The position numbers and the translations under genes are program-made. The notes under the pieces were generated by a model. It made no database searches and was not told the origin of the DNA. It was given only the letters and a program-made list of their open reading frames with translations. Positions 44,877 to 53,173 of a stretch of DNA of 64,000 bases are shown here, in pieces; position 1 is the first letter of the stretch; every line of letters begins with the position of its first letter. The stretch comes from Rhodanobacteraceae bacterium. GTDB lineage: Bacteria > Pseudomonadota > Gammaproteobacteria > Xanthomonadales > SZUA-5. The stretch lies in contig JADJPR010000004.1 in assembly GCA_016713135.1 (NCBI GenBank), forward strand, positions 1 to 64,000, written 5' to 3'.

Positions 44877-46391
44877 ATGTCCGGATTGAGTGCAGACGAC
44901 GTCCGCGCGCTGCTGGCGCAGATCGTCGATCCCAACCATGGCGAGAACCTGGTTGCCGCGGGTTCGGTGCGTGGCGTCGGTGTCGACGGCGCCCGTGTCG
45001 CGGTCGAGATCGTGCTCGGGTACCCGGCCGAGGGCTGGGGGCCGCAGTTCGCCAATGAGATCAAGGCCGCGCTGGAAGGCGATCCGCGCATCGATGTGGC
45101 GGTGGTGGACCTCCATTGGCAGGTGATTGCGCACAAGGTGCAGCAGGGCCTGACGCCGCTGCCCGAGGTCAAGAACATCATCGCGGTCGCCAGCGGCAAG
45201 GGCGGCGTCGGCAAGAGCACCACCGCGGTCAACCTGGCGCTGGCGCTGGCTGCCGAGGGCGCCACGGTCGGCATCCTCGACGCCGACATCTACGGCCCCA
45301 GCCAGCCGCGCATGCTCGGCGTCAGCGGCAAGCCGGACACCCGCGATGGCAAGGTGATCGTGCCGAAGTCCGCCTACGGCCTGCAGGTGATGTCGATCGG
45401 CTTCATGGTCGAGGAAGACACGCCGATGATCTGGCGCGGCCCGATGGTGACCCAGGCGCTGCAGCAGTTGCTCAACGAGACCGACTGGCAGGGGCTGGAC
45501 TACCTCGTCATCGACCTGCCGCCCGGCACCGGCGACATCCAGCTGACCCTGTGCCAGCGCGTGCCGGTCTCCTGCGCCGTGGTGGTCACCACGCCGCAGG
45601 ACATCGCCCTGCTCGACGCGCGCAAGGGATTGAAGATGTTCGAGAAAGTCGCCGTGCCGGTGCTCGGCGTGGTGGAGAACATGAGCACCCACGTGTGCTC
45701 CAAATGCGGCCACGAGGAACCCATCTTCGGCACCGGCGGCGGCGAGCGCATGGCCGAGCAATACGGCGTGGCGCTGCTCGGGCGCTTGCCGCTCGACATC
45801 CGCATCCGCGAGGAATCCGATTCCGGCCACCCGACGGTGATCGCCGAGCCGGCCTCGAACATCGCCGCCACCTACCGCGAGATCGGCCGCAAAGTCGCCG
45901 CACGCCTGTCGTGCCTCGTCCGCACCCCAATTGCCACCAACTGGAGCCCCCAAATGGACCCCTACCTGCTTGCCGCCATCGAAGAAGCCGAACAGGGAGT
46001 CGCCGAAGGCGGGATCCCGATCGGTTCGGTCATCGTGCACCAGGGAAGGATCATCGGCCGCGGCCACAACCGCCGGGTGCAGAAGGGCAGCACGGTGCTG
46101 CACGGCGAGATGGATGCGCTGGAAAACGCCGGGCGCCTGCCGGCGAAGGTCTACCGCGAGTGCACGCTGTACACCACGCTTTCGCCGTGCCCGATGTGCT
46201 CGGGCGCGATCCTGCTGTACGGCATCCCGCGTGTGATCGTTGGCGAGAACGTCAGCTTCATGGGCGAGGAAGCGCTGCTGAAGAGCCGCGGCGTCGAACT
46301 CACCGTCGTCGACGACCCACGCTGCAAGCAGCTGATGGCGGATTTCATGGCGGCACGGCCCGAGCTTTGGAACGAGGATATCGGGGAGTGA
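44877..46391 (+). CDS. Mrp/ApbC iron-sulfur carrier fused in frame to FCY1-like cytosine deaminase
   Basis: One frame of 504 residues. Residues 1-345 are Mrp/ApbC: an N-terminal DUF59 region, P-loop SGKGGVGKST near 105-114 and CSKC at 274-277, which holds the bridged Fe-S cluster. A linker of about 15 residues leads to residues 360-504, a zinc cytidine-deaminase-fold protein. Its H50, E52, C79 and C82 (own numbering, HGE and SPCPMC) are each exactly 12 below the active-site residues of yeast cytosine deaminase (H62, E64, C91, C94), and the C-terminus ELWNEDIGE also matches. No stop separates the two parts, but a GGAG and ATG at 45954 could start the deaminase alone. The fusion may be real, or a lost stop codon. 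Confidence 0.88.
   Translation: MSGLSADDVRALLAQIVDPNHGENLVAAGSVRGVGVDGARVAVEIVLGYPAEGWGPQFANEIKAALEGDPRIDVAVVDLHWQVIAHKVQQGLTPLPEVKNIIAVASGKGGVGKSTTAVNLALALAAEGATVGILDADIYGPSQPRMLGVSGKPDTRDGKVIVPKSAYGLQVMSIGFMVEEDTPMIWRGPMVTQALQQLLNETDWQGLDYLVIDLPPGTGDIQLTLCQRVPVSCAVVVTTPQDIALLDARKGLKMFEKVAVPVLGVVENMSTHVCSKCGHEEPIFGTGGGERMAEQYGVALLGRLPLDIRIREESDSGHPTVIAEPASNIAATYREIGRKVAARLSCLVRTPIATNWSPQMDPYLLAAIEEAEQGVAEGGIPIGSVIVHQGRIIGRGHNRRVQKGSTVLHGEMDALENAGRLPAKVYRECTLYTTLSPCPMCSGAILLYGIPRVIVGENVSFMGEEALLKSRGVELTVVDDPRCKQLMADFMAARPELWNEDIGE
45942..45956 (+). promoter_or_regulatory. Internal ribosome site and start for the deaminase part
   Basis: GGAG at 45942-45945 lies 8 bases before an in-frame ATG at 45954, where the FCY1-like sequence MDPYLLAAIEEAEQG begins. 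This spacing suggests that a separate deaminase of 145 residues can be made as well as the fusion protein. Confidence 0.6.
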
Positions 46392-46455
46392 GTCGGGGTG
46401 ACCAACGCACAATGTAGACTCGAAGTGATGAATTCGGATCAACCTTAGTTTCAAA

Positions 46456-46491
46456 TGTCAACAATTGACACATGTTTTTCTTGGGTATCTT
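46456..46491 (+). promoter_or_regulatory. Promoter and possible operator of the insert gene
   Basis: TTGACA at 46465-46470 and TATCTT at 46486-46491 form a -35/-10 pair with a 15-base spacer. TGTCAA at 46456-46461 with TTGACA makes a perfect 6-base inverted repeat with a 3-base centre overlapping the -35 box, which could bind a regulator. Confidence 0.5.
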
Positions 46492-46521
46492 GCTTCATCG
46501 TCCATCCCAACAGGAGCAAGT

Positions 46522-47409
46522 GTGAGGTCCTTGATCGCAATTCTGGCAATGGCAGCGACTGGTGTTTGCCTCGCCGAGACCACCTGGGTGCGCTGCGACT
46601 ATTGCACGCCAGCTATGGCCGAGCAGATGGCCGCGATGGCTGCACCTTCTTCATTCAGGGGCATCTACAACCTGCCACAAAACTGGGCCAGCAAGTTTGA
46701 GATCTCGCGTGAGCAAGTAGGCATGGGGTGTGCGACCAATGGGAAAGACCCTTCGCTCAAGGGAGATGCGAAGGCGGGTGGCGCGTGCACATACCAGAAT
46801 GTCGCCTATCCCGTTCCGCTGGCATCGGACGAATCAAGTTTCTTCGCAGATCTATACGATTTCTATATTGCGACAGGCGGAACTCTGAAAGAGTCGATTG
46901 ATGTTGATGCTGCAGAGCTAGGGCTGCCGGGCTGCCCGCAGTCCGAGTGCGTAAGTGCCGGCATGACCGCGTATGACGTTGCCAGAAATTTCGGCGTTGA
47001 GCAGAGAGTCCGCGAATATACGCGCCGCGCGCTGCAGGCAAGAAGGGCCGCTGGGCTTCGACTGATCGACTGGATTGTGGCGCGACTGGAGGCAATCTTC
47101 CACGGTATTGATACCTATACCCGGGTGGTCGTGCGATTTACGCCAGGAGGCAGCACTGCAGTGATCGAATTCACGCCAGAGACGCCGCACGGTGTCGTGA
47201 CCGGAACCTTCGACCCTGACGGGAATCCGGTATGGAGAAATGCGAGTGATGCTCGGGAAGGTGAAGGCGAGTTCAGTCATGGGTTTTCTGTCACGGACTT
47301 TCTCGAGCATGCTCGTCGATTAGGCATCCCGGTAGTAGACGCTGGCGTGGGACCGCGTTACGCTTGCCGCAGCGATGGCGCCAACGGGATTGTCTGCCAC
47401 CGAATCTGA
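46522..47409 (+). CDS. Putative secreted protein of unknown function on the insert
   Basis: The 295-residue product starts at a GTG with AGGAGC 7 bases upstream and has a signal peptide (RSLIAILAMAATGVCLA). The mature N-terminus has Cys pairs (WVRCDYCTPAMAEQM), followed by a mixed region with Cys-containing turns (GMGCATNGKD, GACTYQN, GCPQSECVS). The C-terminal half (TRVVVRFTPGGSTAVIEFTPE, HGVVTGTFDPDGNPV) looks beta-rich. I do not recognise the family. Codon use is less GC-biased than neighbouring genes, consistent with recent acquisition. Its position alone in the insert makes it the likely cargo. Confidence 0.7.
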   Translation: MRSLIAILAMAATGVCLAETTWVRCDYCTPAMAEQMAAMAAPSSFRGIYNLPQNWASKFEISREQVGMGCATNGKDPSLKGDAKAGGACTYQNVAYPVPLASDESSFFADLYDFYIATGGTLKESIDVDAAELGLPGCPQSECVSAGMTAYDVARNFGVEQRVREYTRRALQARRAAGLRLIDWIVARLEAIFHGIDTYTRVVVRFTPGGSTAVIEFTPETPHGVVTGTFDPDGNPVWRNASDAREGEGEFSHGFSVTDFLEHARRLGIPVVDAGVGPRYACRSDGANGIVCHRI

Positions 47410-47425
47410 TTCTCGCCTAAGGCCG

Positions 47426-47596
47426 TCCCCTTGCCCGTTGTGCTCCGGCGAGAACGTCAGCTTGATGGGCGAGGAAGCGCTGCTGAAGAGCCGCGGCGTC
47501 GAACTCACCGTGGTCGACGACCCACGCTGCAAGCAGCTGATGGCCGAGTTCATGACGGCCGGGCCCGAGCTTTGGAACGAAGATATCGGGGAGTGA
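47426..47596 (+). pseudogene. Second copy of the deaminase 3' end
   Basis: The frame reads SPCPLCSG, then ENVSLMGEEALLKSRG and on to ELWNEDIGE. Relative to residues 436-504 of the fusion it lacks 13 residues (AILLYGIPRVIVG) through an exact 39-base deletion, and otherwise shows about 8 mismatches in 150 bases. It has no catalytic His/Glu part, so it cannot be an active deaminase. It marks the right edge of the insert. Confidence 0.85.
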
Positions 47597-47632
47597 GGGC
47601 GTTGCCTCGGGCTTCGCCCAGGCCCGTACGCA

Positions 47633-47710
47633 GCAAAGTCAAACGTGAAACGTAAAACGTCAATTGCGCGCGAGGCAAGTTGACGTTTTACGTTTCACGT
47701 TTGACCCTGC
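47633..47710. repeat. Perfect inverted repeat with AAACGT-type units
   Basis: The arms at 47638-47663 and 47680-47705 are perfect 26-base complements built from GTGAAACGT/AAAACGTC-like units, with a 16-base spacer. Flanking bases extend the stem imperfectly. It lies between the deaminase remnant and the convergent DUF4139 gene and could be a strong bidirectional terminator. Confidence 0.9.
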
Positions 47711-47745
47711 TTGCGAAACGGCCCGTTCCAGCCGTTCGCCCCACC

Positions 47746-49242
47746 TCACCACCGATAGCGCACGGTGTAGCGCACCTTCGCCGTGCCATCGGCCGGGATC
47801 AGCACGGTGAAGTCCATGGTCTGCTGGTCGCGCTTGTCGCCCTTGACGGTGGTCTGCAGCAGTTCCCAGCCGCTCCAGCGGTAGAAGTACTCGCGGATCA
47901 CCACTTCGGCGGCGACCTGCTTGTGGTTGCGGACCTCGATCTCGAAGGTCTCGTCGAGGAACTTCTGGGTGGTGTCGAGCTTGAAGTCGACCTGCTTGCG
48001 CTCCCCGACCACGTCGAAGGAGTTGCCGAGCTTGATTCGCAGTGTCTCGTTGCGCGGGGTATGCGCGATCAGGTCTTCGCCGATGAATTCCAGCGAGCCA
48101 TCCTTCGAGGCCTGGTTGACGCGGATACGGCCGGCCGGCAGCGGCATGCCCATGCGGTTCTCGGCCTTGTTGGCGAATTCGAGGAAGGCGCCGACCTCGC
48201 CCTTGTGGGTGGCACCGAGGCCCTGGTCCATGTTCGGCTGGCCGCCCCACAGCGGGTAGGCGTAGGGGCTAGCGCTGAACACCAGTTGCTTCTTGCAGCC
48301 GACTCCGACAGCCGCCGGGAACAGCTCCAGTTGCTTGGTCGAGTTGTCCGGCAGATCGCTGCGGCGGCCGAGGGTGTACAGGTGGTACTCGAACAGCGAG
48401 GACTCCTGGAAGCCATCTGGCTCCTGCGGCGCGGCCATCGCGACCATGTCGCGCTTCATCATCGTCGGCGCCGGTGCGGCGGGAGCGCGATTCACTTCGC
48501 CGGCGACGAGTTTGAGCTTGGCCTGCGGGAAACTGCCGCCCGACTGGTTGACGATGGTCACCCACGCGGCGAGGTCCATCGAGCAGCCGCCCGCGGATTC
48601 GTTCAGGGTGACGTTGTAGTCCGCCCACCAGGTCATGCCGCGGGTCTGGTACGCGACCTGCGCATCGTGATCGCCGCCGCGGGCGCTGTCGGTCAGCCAG
48701 ACCAGCGTCGGGCGCGTGATCAGGCCACCGGGCAGCGAGGGGAAACGCACATTGTCGTAGCGCGACAGCGAGCTGACTTCGCCGCTGTCGAGCTGCAGCA
48801 GCAGCGCGCCCTGGGTGCCCAGCAGCGTGCCGTCGATGCGCTGGATCTCGCTGCCGTCCGCGCGCTCGACGCTGATGCGCTGGCCGATGTAGCGGTCCAT
48901 CAGCTTCTCCGCGCTGACCAGGTCGAACTGGAAGTTCTGCTCGAGCACGCGGGTGCCGTCAGGATCCGTGACCGAGGCGAAGCTCACGGTGGTCGGGTCG
49001 ATCAGCTTGGCGACGTCGGTGAAGCGCACTTCGCCGCGGCCCTTGGGCACCGCCATCTTGCGCTGGTCGCGCACCAGCGCGTAGCCAGGCAGGCCGATCG
49101 CGCCATAACCCGACAGCGCACCGACGTTGATCTGGCCGGGTTGCGCGGAGCTGTAGATGGTCAGTGCGTAATCGGCCCGCGCGGCCGGCAGGACGGTGGA
49201 GAAAGTCATGGCGATCGCGGCGGCAAGGGCAGTGCGGAGCAT
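47746..49242 (-). CDS. DUF4139 domain-containing secreted protein
   Basis: The 498-residue protein has a signal peptide (1-23). Most of the rest is the DUF4139 beta-sandwich fold (TRGMTWWADYNVTLNESAG near 205, WVTIVNQSGGSFPQAKLKLVAG near 230), and the last quarter carries KFLDETFEIEVRNHKQVAAEV and REYFYRWSGWELL. The family is secreted in many bacteria, but its function is unknown. The ATG at 49242 opens the signal peptide directly. It is convergent with the preceding insert region and lies 76 bases downstream of the sterol desaturase gene end. Confidence 0.88.
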   Translation of the reverse strand: MLRTALAAAIAMTFSTVLPAARADYALTIYSSAQPGQINVGALSGYGAIGLPGYALVRDQRKMAVPKGRGEVRFTDVAKLIDPTTVSFASVTDPDGTRVLEQNFQFDLVSAEKLMDRYIGQRISVERADGSEIQRIDGTLLGTQGALLLQLDSGEVSSLSRYDNVRFPSLPGGLITRPTLVWLTDSARGGDHDAQVAYQTRGMTWWADYNVTLNESAGGCSMDLAAWVTIVNQSGGSFPQAKLKLVAGEVNRAPAAPAPTMMKRDMVAMAAPQEPDGFQESSLFEYHLYTLGRRSDLPDNSTKQLELFPAAVGVGCKKQLVFSASPYAYPLWGGQPNMDQGLGATHKGEVGAFLEFANKAENRMGMPLPAGRIRVNQASKDGSLEFIGEDLIAHTPRNETLRIKLGNSFDVVGERKQVDFKLDTTQKFLDETFEIEVRNHKQVAAEVVIREYFYRWSGWELLQTTVKGDKRDQQTMDFTVLIPADGTAKVRYTVRYRW

Positions 49243-49318
49243 GGCAGGGTTTCCTGATGCGGGCTGGATGCAGTCTGCGCTTGAAAACGCTCGCGAGGGC
49301 TGATAGGGGTTAACCCAT

Positions 49319-50164
49319 TCAGGCCGATTTCGCCAGCGCCGCCCGCCGCCGGGCCCCGGCGCGGTTCTTCCACAGCTTGTACCAGTCCACGAAGACGCCG
49401 GTGTGCGCCTGCCACACCGAGCGGGTTTCCTCGCCGTCAGTCATGCCGCACGGCGGGAACTCGTCCTTGCGCGGCCGGTGCCAGGTGCCGAGCAGCACGT
49501 CCCAGATCGGGAAAAAGGCGGCGAAGTTCTTGTTCTGGTGCTCCGGCAGCGAGGAATGGTGGATACGGTGCACCTGGGGGCCGGCGAGGAAGGGCGTCAG
49601 CGGCCCCATCGACAGCCTGAGGTTCATGTGGGTGAAGATCGCCCAGACCAGCGCCAGGTCCCACACCAGCACGGTGTAGGCACCGTCCACATTGACCAGG
49701 CCCATCGGGATGAAGATGAACGGGATGCGATAGACATTCTCCATCCAGTGATGGCGGAAACTGGTGGTCGCGTTCATGTGGACCTCGGTGTGGTGCAGCT
49801 TGTGGTGCGCCCAGAACCACGCCCAGGTGTGCTGGCAACGGTGGAAGCAGTAGTAGCCGAAGTCGTGCAACAGCAGCAGCAGGAAGAACTGGCTGAGGCC
49901 GCCGACAATGCCCTCACTGAACTTCAGGTTGACCAGCGGCCCGCCAAGCGCCGCCACGCCCATCGGGATCAGCTGACCGAACAGCAGCATGACCAGGTTC
50001 GTGCCGACGACGAAATTGACGATCCAGATGCAATTGAACACGATCGCCGATGCCGGCTGGTTCTTCTCGGCCGGGCGCCAGTACTCCACCGCGAGTCCGG
50101 CGGCGCACAGCGCCAGGATCTTCGGCGTGCCGGTCAGCAGGCTTTGCAGGAACTCGATGACCAC
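49319..50164 (-). CDS. Sterol desaturase / fatty acid hydroxylase family protein
   Basis: The 281-residue membrane protein has three or four helices and the di-iron histidine clusters of the family: HDFGYYCFHRCQH near 110, HHKLHHTEVHMN near 129 and HRIHHSSLPEHQNKNF near 210. Such enzymes hydroxylate or desaturate lipids using O2. The start is uncertain: the frame is open further upstream, but the first family-like residues follow a GTG at 50164 (MVIEFLQSLLTG). The lipid substrate is not known. It is divergent from the ada-alkA operon. Confidence 0.85.
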   Translation of the reverse strand: MVIEFLQSLLTGTPKILALCAAGLAVEYWRPAEKNQPASAIVFNCIWIVNFVVGTNLVMLLFGQLIPMGVAALGGPLVNLKFSEGIVGGLSQFFLLLLLHDFGYYCFHRCQHTWAWFWAHHKLHHTEVHMNATTSFRHHWMENVYRIPFIFIPMGLVNVDGAYTVLVWDLALVWAIFTHMNLRLSMGPLTPFLAGPQVHRIHHSSLPEHQNKNFAAFFPIWDVLLGTWHRPRKDEFPPCGMTDGEETRSVWQAHTGVFVDWYKLWKNRAGARRRAALAKSA

Positions 50165-50349
50165 GTAGCGGACTCCATCGCGCCGTTGGCGCGGTTTGCA
50201 TGCGGGGAGGGCGGCATCCGCCCGATCAAGGGATTCTAGCGGGTTGGCTGTCGACCGTTTGCGCACAGCGCGAGTTCCCGGTCCGGATGCTGGAACCAAA
50301 GGTCCGAAAACGGCGAGCCGGGATTGCGTCCGGAGGCTACGATGGCGCC

Positions 50350-51774
50350 ATGACACTCGATCCCGCCGCTGCCTACACCGCCCTCGTCAGCCGCGACCGT
50401 CGTTTCGACGGGCGCTTCTTCGTCGCGGTGACCACCACCGGCATCTATTGCCGCCCGATCTGCCGCGTGCGCACGCCGAAAGCGAGCTCCTGCCGGTTCT
50501 TCGAGCACGCCGCGGCGGCCGAGTCGGCGGGCTTCCGGCCCTGCCTGCGCTGCCGGCCCGAACTGGCGCCCGGCGTGTCGTTGATCGACTCTCCGGACGC
50601 GCTGGCGCAGGCCGCCGCGCGCCTGCTGGATGCCGGCGTCGGCGACGCCGGTCTGGGCGCGGTCGCCGCACGCGTTGGCGTCACCGAGCGCCATCTGCGC
50701 CGGGTATTCGTCGCGCACTACGGGGTCACGCCGGTGGCGTGGCTGCAGACCCAGCGGCTGCTGCTGGCGAAGCGCCTGTTGACCGAGACCGCGCTGCCGG
50801 TGGGCGAGGTGGCGCTCGCGGCGGGTTTCCACAGCTTGCGGCGCTTCAATGCGCTGTTCCGCGAACGCTATCGGCTGGCGCCCACGCAGTTGCGGCGGGA
50901 TACGCCTGCGGTCGCCAGCGAGGGCCTGACGCTGGCGCTGGACTACCGGCCACCCTATGCATGGGACGCGATCCTCGCTTTCCTGCGGGCACGCGCGGTG
51001 CCGGGCGTCGAGCAGGTCGTGGGCGATGGCTATCGGCGCATCGTGCGCATGGCTGCGGGCGGCAGCGAAAGCCTCGGTTGGATCGAGGTTCGCCACCTGC
51101 CGCAGCGATCCCAGTTGCTGCTGACCGTCGATCCCGACCTGCGCCGCGCGCTGGCGCCGCTGCTTGCCGGCGTGCGCCGGCAGTTCGACCTCGACTGCGA
51201 TCCGCATCGCGTCAGCGCGGTTCTTGGCGAGTTGGCGGCAGGCGAGCCGGGCCTGCGCCTGCCCGGGTCCATCGACAGTTTCGAGCAGGCGGTGCGCGCG
51301 ATCCTGGGCCAGCAGGTCAGCGTGGCCGCCGCGACCACGCTGGCCGGCCGCATGGCGCAGAGCCTGGGGACGCCGGTGCAGACGGTCCATGCCGGGTTGA
51401 CGCACGCCTTCCCGGATGCCGCTCGCGTGGCGGCAGCCGGCGAGAGCGAACTCAGCGCGCTCGGAATCCTGGCGACGCGCGCGCGCAGCATCCAGGCACT
51501 CGCGCGCGCGCTCGTCGCTGGCGAGCTGCGGCTGGACCCGGATGCCCCGGTGGAGCCAACCCTGGAGCGCTTGCGCGCACTGCCGGGCATCGGCGAATGG
51601 ACCGCGCAGTACATCGCGCTGCGCTGCCTGTCGTGGCCAGACGCCTTTCCGCACACCGATCTGATCATCCGCCGCGCGTTCGTCGACCAGACCCCGCGAG
51701 CGGTGCTTGCCGCTGCCGAACGCTGGCGCCCATGGCGCGGTTACGCCACCTTGCATCTGTGGAGACAGTCATGA
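50350..51774 (+). CDS. alkA: Ada regulator-AlkA DNA glycosylase fusion
   Basis: The 474-residue protein joins an Ada-type N-terminus to a glycosylase. The zinc/methyl-acceptor cysteines are in YCRPICRVR and RPCLRCRPE near 36-80. An AraC-like helix-turn-helix (about 95-180) follows, and a C-terminal AlkA DNA glycosylase with the hairpin LPGIGEWTAQYIALRC and the catalytic Asp in FPHTDLIIRR near 440. It excises 3-methyladenine-type lesions and activates transcription when methylated. The ATG follows GCTACGATGGCGCC without a strong ribosome site. Its stop overlaps the ogt start. Confidence 0.92.
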   Translation: MTLDPAAAYTALVSRDRRFDGRFFVAVTTTGIYCRPICRVRTPKASSCRFFEHAAAAESAGFRPCLRCRPELAPGVSLIDSPDALAQAAARLLDAGVGDAGLGAVAARVGVTERHLRRVFVAHYGVTPVAWLQTQRLLLAKRLLTETALPVGEVALAAGFHSLRRFNALFRERYRLAPTQLRRDTPAVASEGLTLALDYRPPYAWDAILAFLRARAVPGVEQVVGDGYRRIVRMAAGGSESLGWIEVRHLPQRSQLLLTVDPDLRRALAPLLAGVRRQFDLDCDPHRVSAVLGELAAGEPGLRLPGSIDSFEQAVRAILGQQVSVAAATTLAGRMAQSLGTPVQTVHAGLTHAFPDAARVAAAGESELSALGILATRARSIQALARALVAGELRLDPDAPVEPTLERLRALPGIGEWTAQYIALRCLSWPDAFPHTDLIIRRAFVDQTPRAVLAAAERWRPWRGYATLHLWRQS

Positions 51775-52604
51775 ACCTGTATTCGGCAAGCATCGACACG
51801 CAGCTCGGCCCCGTGCGGCTGGCAGCGACCGCGGAGGGCTTGTGCGGGCTCTGGTTCCGCGGCCAGCAGCACGAGCCGCCAGCACAGGACGGCACTCGCG
51901 CAGTCCATGAGACCGACCATCCGGCTCTGGCCGCTGCGGCACACTGGCTGCGCGATTTCTTCACTGGCGGCAGCGGTGCTCCGCGGCCACCGCTGGCGCC
52001 GCGCGGCACGCCGTTCCAGCGCGCCGTGTGGGATGCGCTGCTGCGGATTCCGTCGGGCAACACGACCAGCTACGCCGCACTGGCGCGGGATCTCGGTATG
52101 CCGCGCGCAACCCGTGCGGTTGCTGCGGCGATCGGCCGCAATCCGGTTTCGGTGCTGATTCCGTGTCACCGGGTGGTCGGCAGCGATGGCAGCCTGACCG
52201 GTTATGCCGGTGGGCTGGGTCGCAAGCGCGCGCTGCTCGACCTGGAGCAGGGCAGGGGCCTGCCGTGGCGGCAGGTGCGATCCGCTTACACCACGCAGTA
52301 CGCGGACCCGATCGCGGTGGATGTGGGTGAGCGGGTCCGCTTCCAGGCGCGCCCGGACGATGGCGAGTTTCCCGGCTGGCGCTGGGCGCAGGCCACGGAC
52401 GGCCGGGTCGGCTGGGTGCCGGAAGCGTGGTTCCGCGGGAATGGTGACGCTGGCGCCGCGGTGCGCGGCTACTCGGCGCGCGAGCTCACGGTGGAGACCG
52501 GCGCGCGTGTGCTGGAGGCCTTCGAGTTCGGCGGCGGGGTTTCCGCGATCCCGGAAACCGGCGAGCCGGGCTGGCTGCCGTCGACCGCGCTGGGCGAAGG
52601 CTGA
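51771..52604 (+). CDS. ogt: Methylated-DNA cysteine methyltransferase with C-terminal SH3-like extension
   Basis: The 277-residue protein has the Ogt/MGMT domain with the methyl-acceptor IPCHRV near 130 and the SLTGYAGGLGRKRALL segment near 145-160. The domain normally ends near residue 175. Here about 100 more residues follow with two SH3-like patterns (GERVRFQARPDDGEFPGW, then WAQATDGRVGWVPEAWF; and TGARVLEAFEFGGGVSAI, then GEPGWLPSTAL). The ATG overlaps the upstream stop (ATGA), so it is made with Ada-AlkA for alkylation repair. The extension might recruit it to a partner, or it could be a small SH3 gene fused by loss of a stop codon. Confidence 0.88.
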   Translation: MNLYSASIDTQLGPVRLAATAEGLCGLWFRGQQHEPPAQDGTRAVHETDHPALAAAAHWLRDFFTGGSGAPRPPLAPRGTPFQRAVWDALLRIPSGNTTSYAALARDLGMPRATRAVAAAIGRNPVSVLIPCHRVVGSDGSLTGYAGGLGRKRALLDLEQGRGLPWRQVRSAYTTQYADPIAVDVGERVRFQARPDDGEFPGWRWAQATDGRVGWVPEAWFRGNGDAGAAVRGYSARELTVETGARVLEAFEFGGGVSAIPETGEPGWLPSTALGEG

Positions 52605-52630
52605 GGCCAGCACCCGCCAGCCGCCACCGG

Positions 52631-53049
52631 TCACTCGACCTCGATGGTGATTTTTCGCTGACCACCGGCGGATCGTGCGGGATGTGATTCGCATCGCCCA
52701 GCAGCAGTTGCAGGGTGTGCTTGCCCGGCGCCAGTTCGACGCTGACCTCGGTCTGGCCGCCGCCGAAGTGGCGGTGCTTGTCGTCCGCCGGGATCGGCAT
52801 GTCGGCCGGCGGTAGCGTGTCCACGTCGATCAACAGGTGGTGGTGGCCAGTCGCATCCTTGACCGTTCCGGCCGGTGCCACACCCATGCCAGACAGGCCG
52901 AAGCGCACGGTGACCGGGCTCTTCAGCTTTGCGCCGTTTTCCGGCGAAATGAAATAGACCTTGGCACCCGCCGGCGCCGCCGTACGCGGCAGCGGGCCGC
53001 CGAAGGCGACGACGGGCAACAGCAGGAACGAGAGCAGGGCGAGGCGCAT
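52631..53049 (-). CDS. DUF4399 secreted protein, one frame break before the C-terminus
   Basis: The product has a signal peptide (1-18) and the DUF4399 motifs SPENGAKLKSPVTVRFGLSG, TGHHHLLID, HRHFGGGQTEVSVELAPGKHT and LGDANHIPHDPPVVSEK. The frame then runs into arginine/serine-rich sequence. With one more A in the A5 run (TTTTT on the plus strand at 52651-52655) it would read EKITIEVE and stop at 52631, the normal family ending, giving 139 residues. A missing base in a homopolymer is the simplest reason. Function is unknown; the family is periplasmic. Confidence 0.85.
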
Positions 53050-53120
53050 GGAGTCGGCTCCGGTCAGGGAGCGCAGATCATGCCGTAATCGAATGCCATG
53101 GAGCAGTGAGAGGCCTTTGC

Positions 53121-53140
53121 CACTCACCACTCACCACTGA
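53121..53140. repeat. Half element with CACTCAC units
   Basis: Three overlapping CACTCAC-type heptamers occur between the DUF4399 start and the nuoN stop. There is only a weak complementary GAGCAGTGAG at 53101-53110, so this is a short or decayed member of the tandem-repeat hairpins. Confidence 0.45.
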
Positions 53141-53173
53141 GCGCGGCGCAGCCGCGCGTACCACCCAATGCGC

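Larger units (their letters stand above)
46392..47425. mobile_element. Lower-GC insert between two copies of the deaminase 3' end
   Basis: About 1 kb of clearly more AT-rich DNA starts right after the fusion gene stop codon and ends where a second copy of the deaminase 3' end begins. It carries one gene with its own promoter. I see no integrase, transposase or terminal inverted repeat. The duplicated gene end flanking it resembles integration or recombination at the 3' end of a gene. Confidence 0.6.

Noticed and set aside
47375..47596. A complete small 73-codon gene containing PCPLC
   Set aside because: The first 17 codons are not deaminase-like and the catalytic His/Glu part is missing; it is best read as a remnant of the deaminase 3' end.
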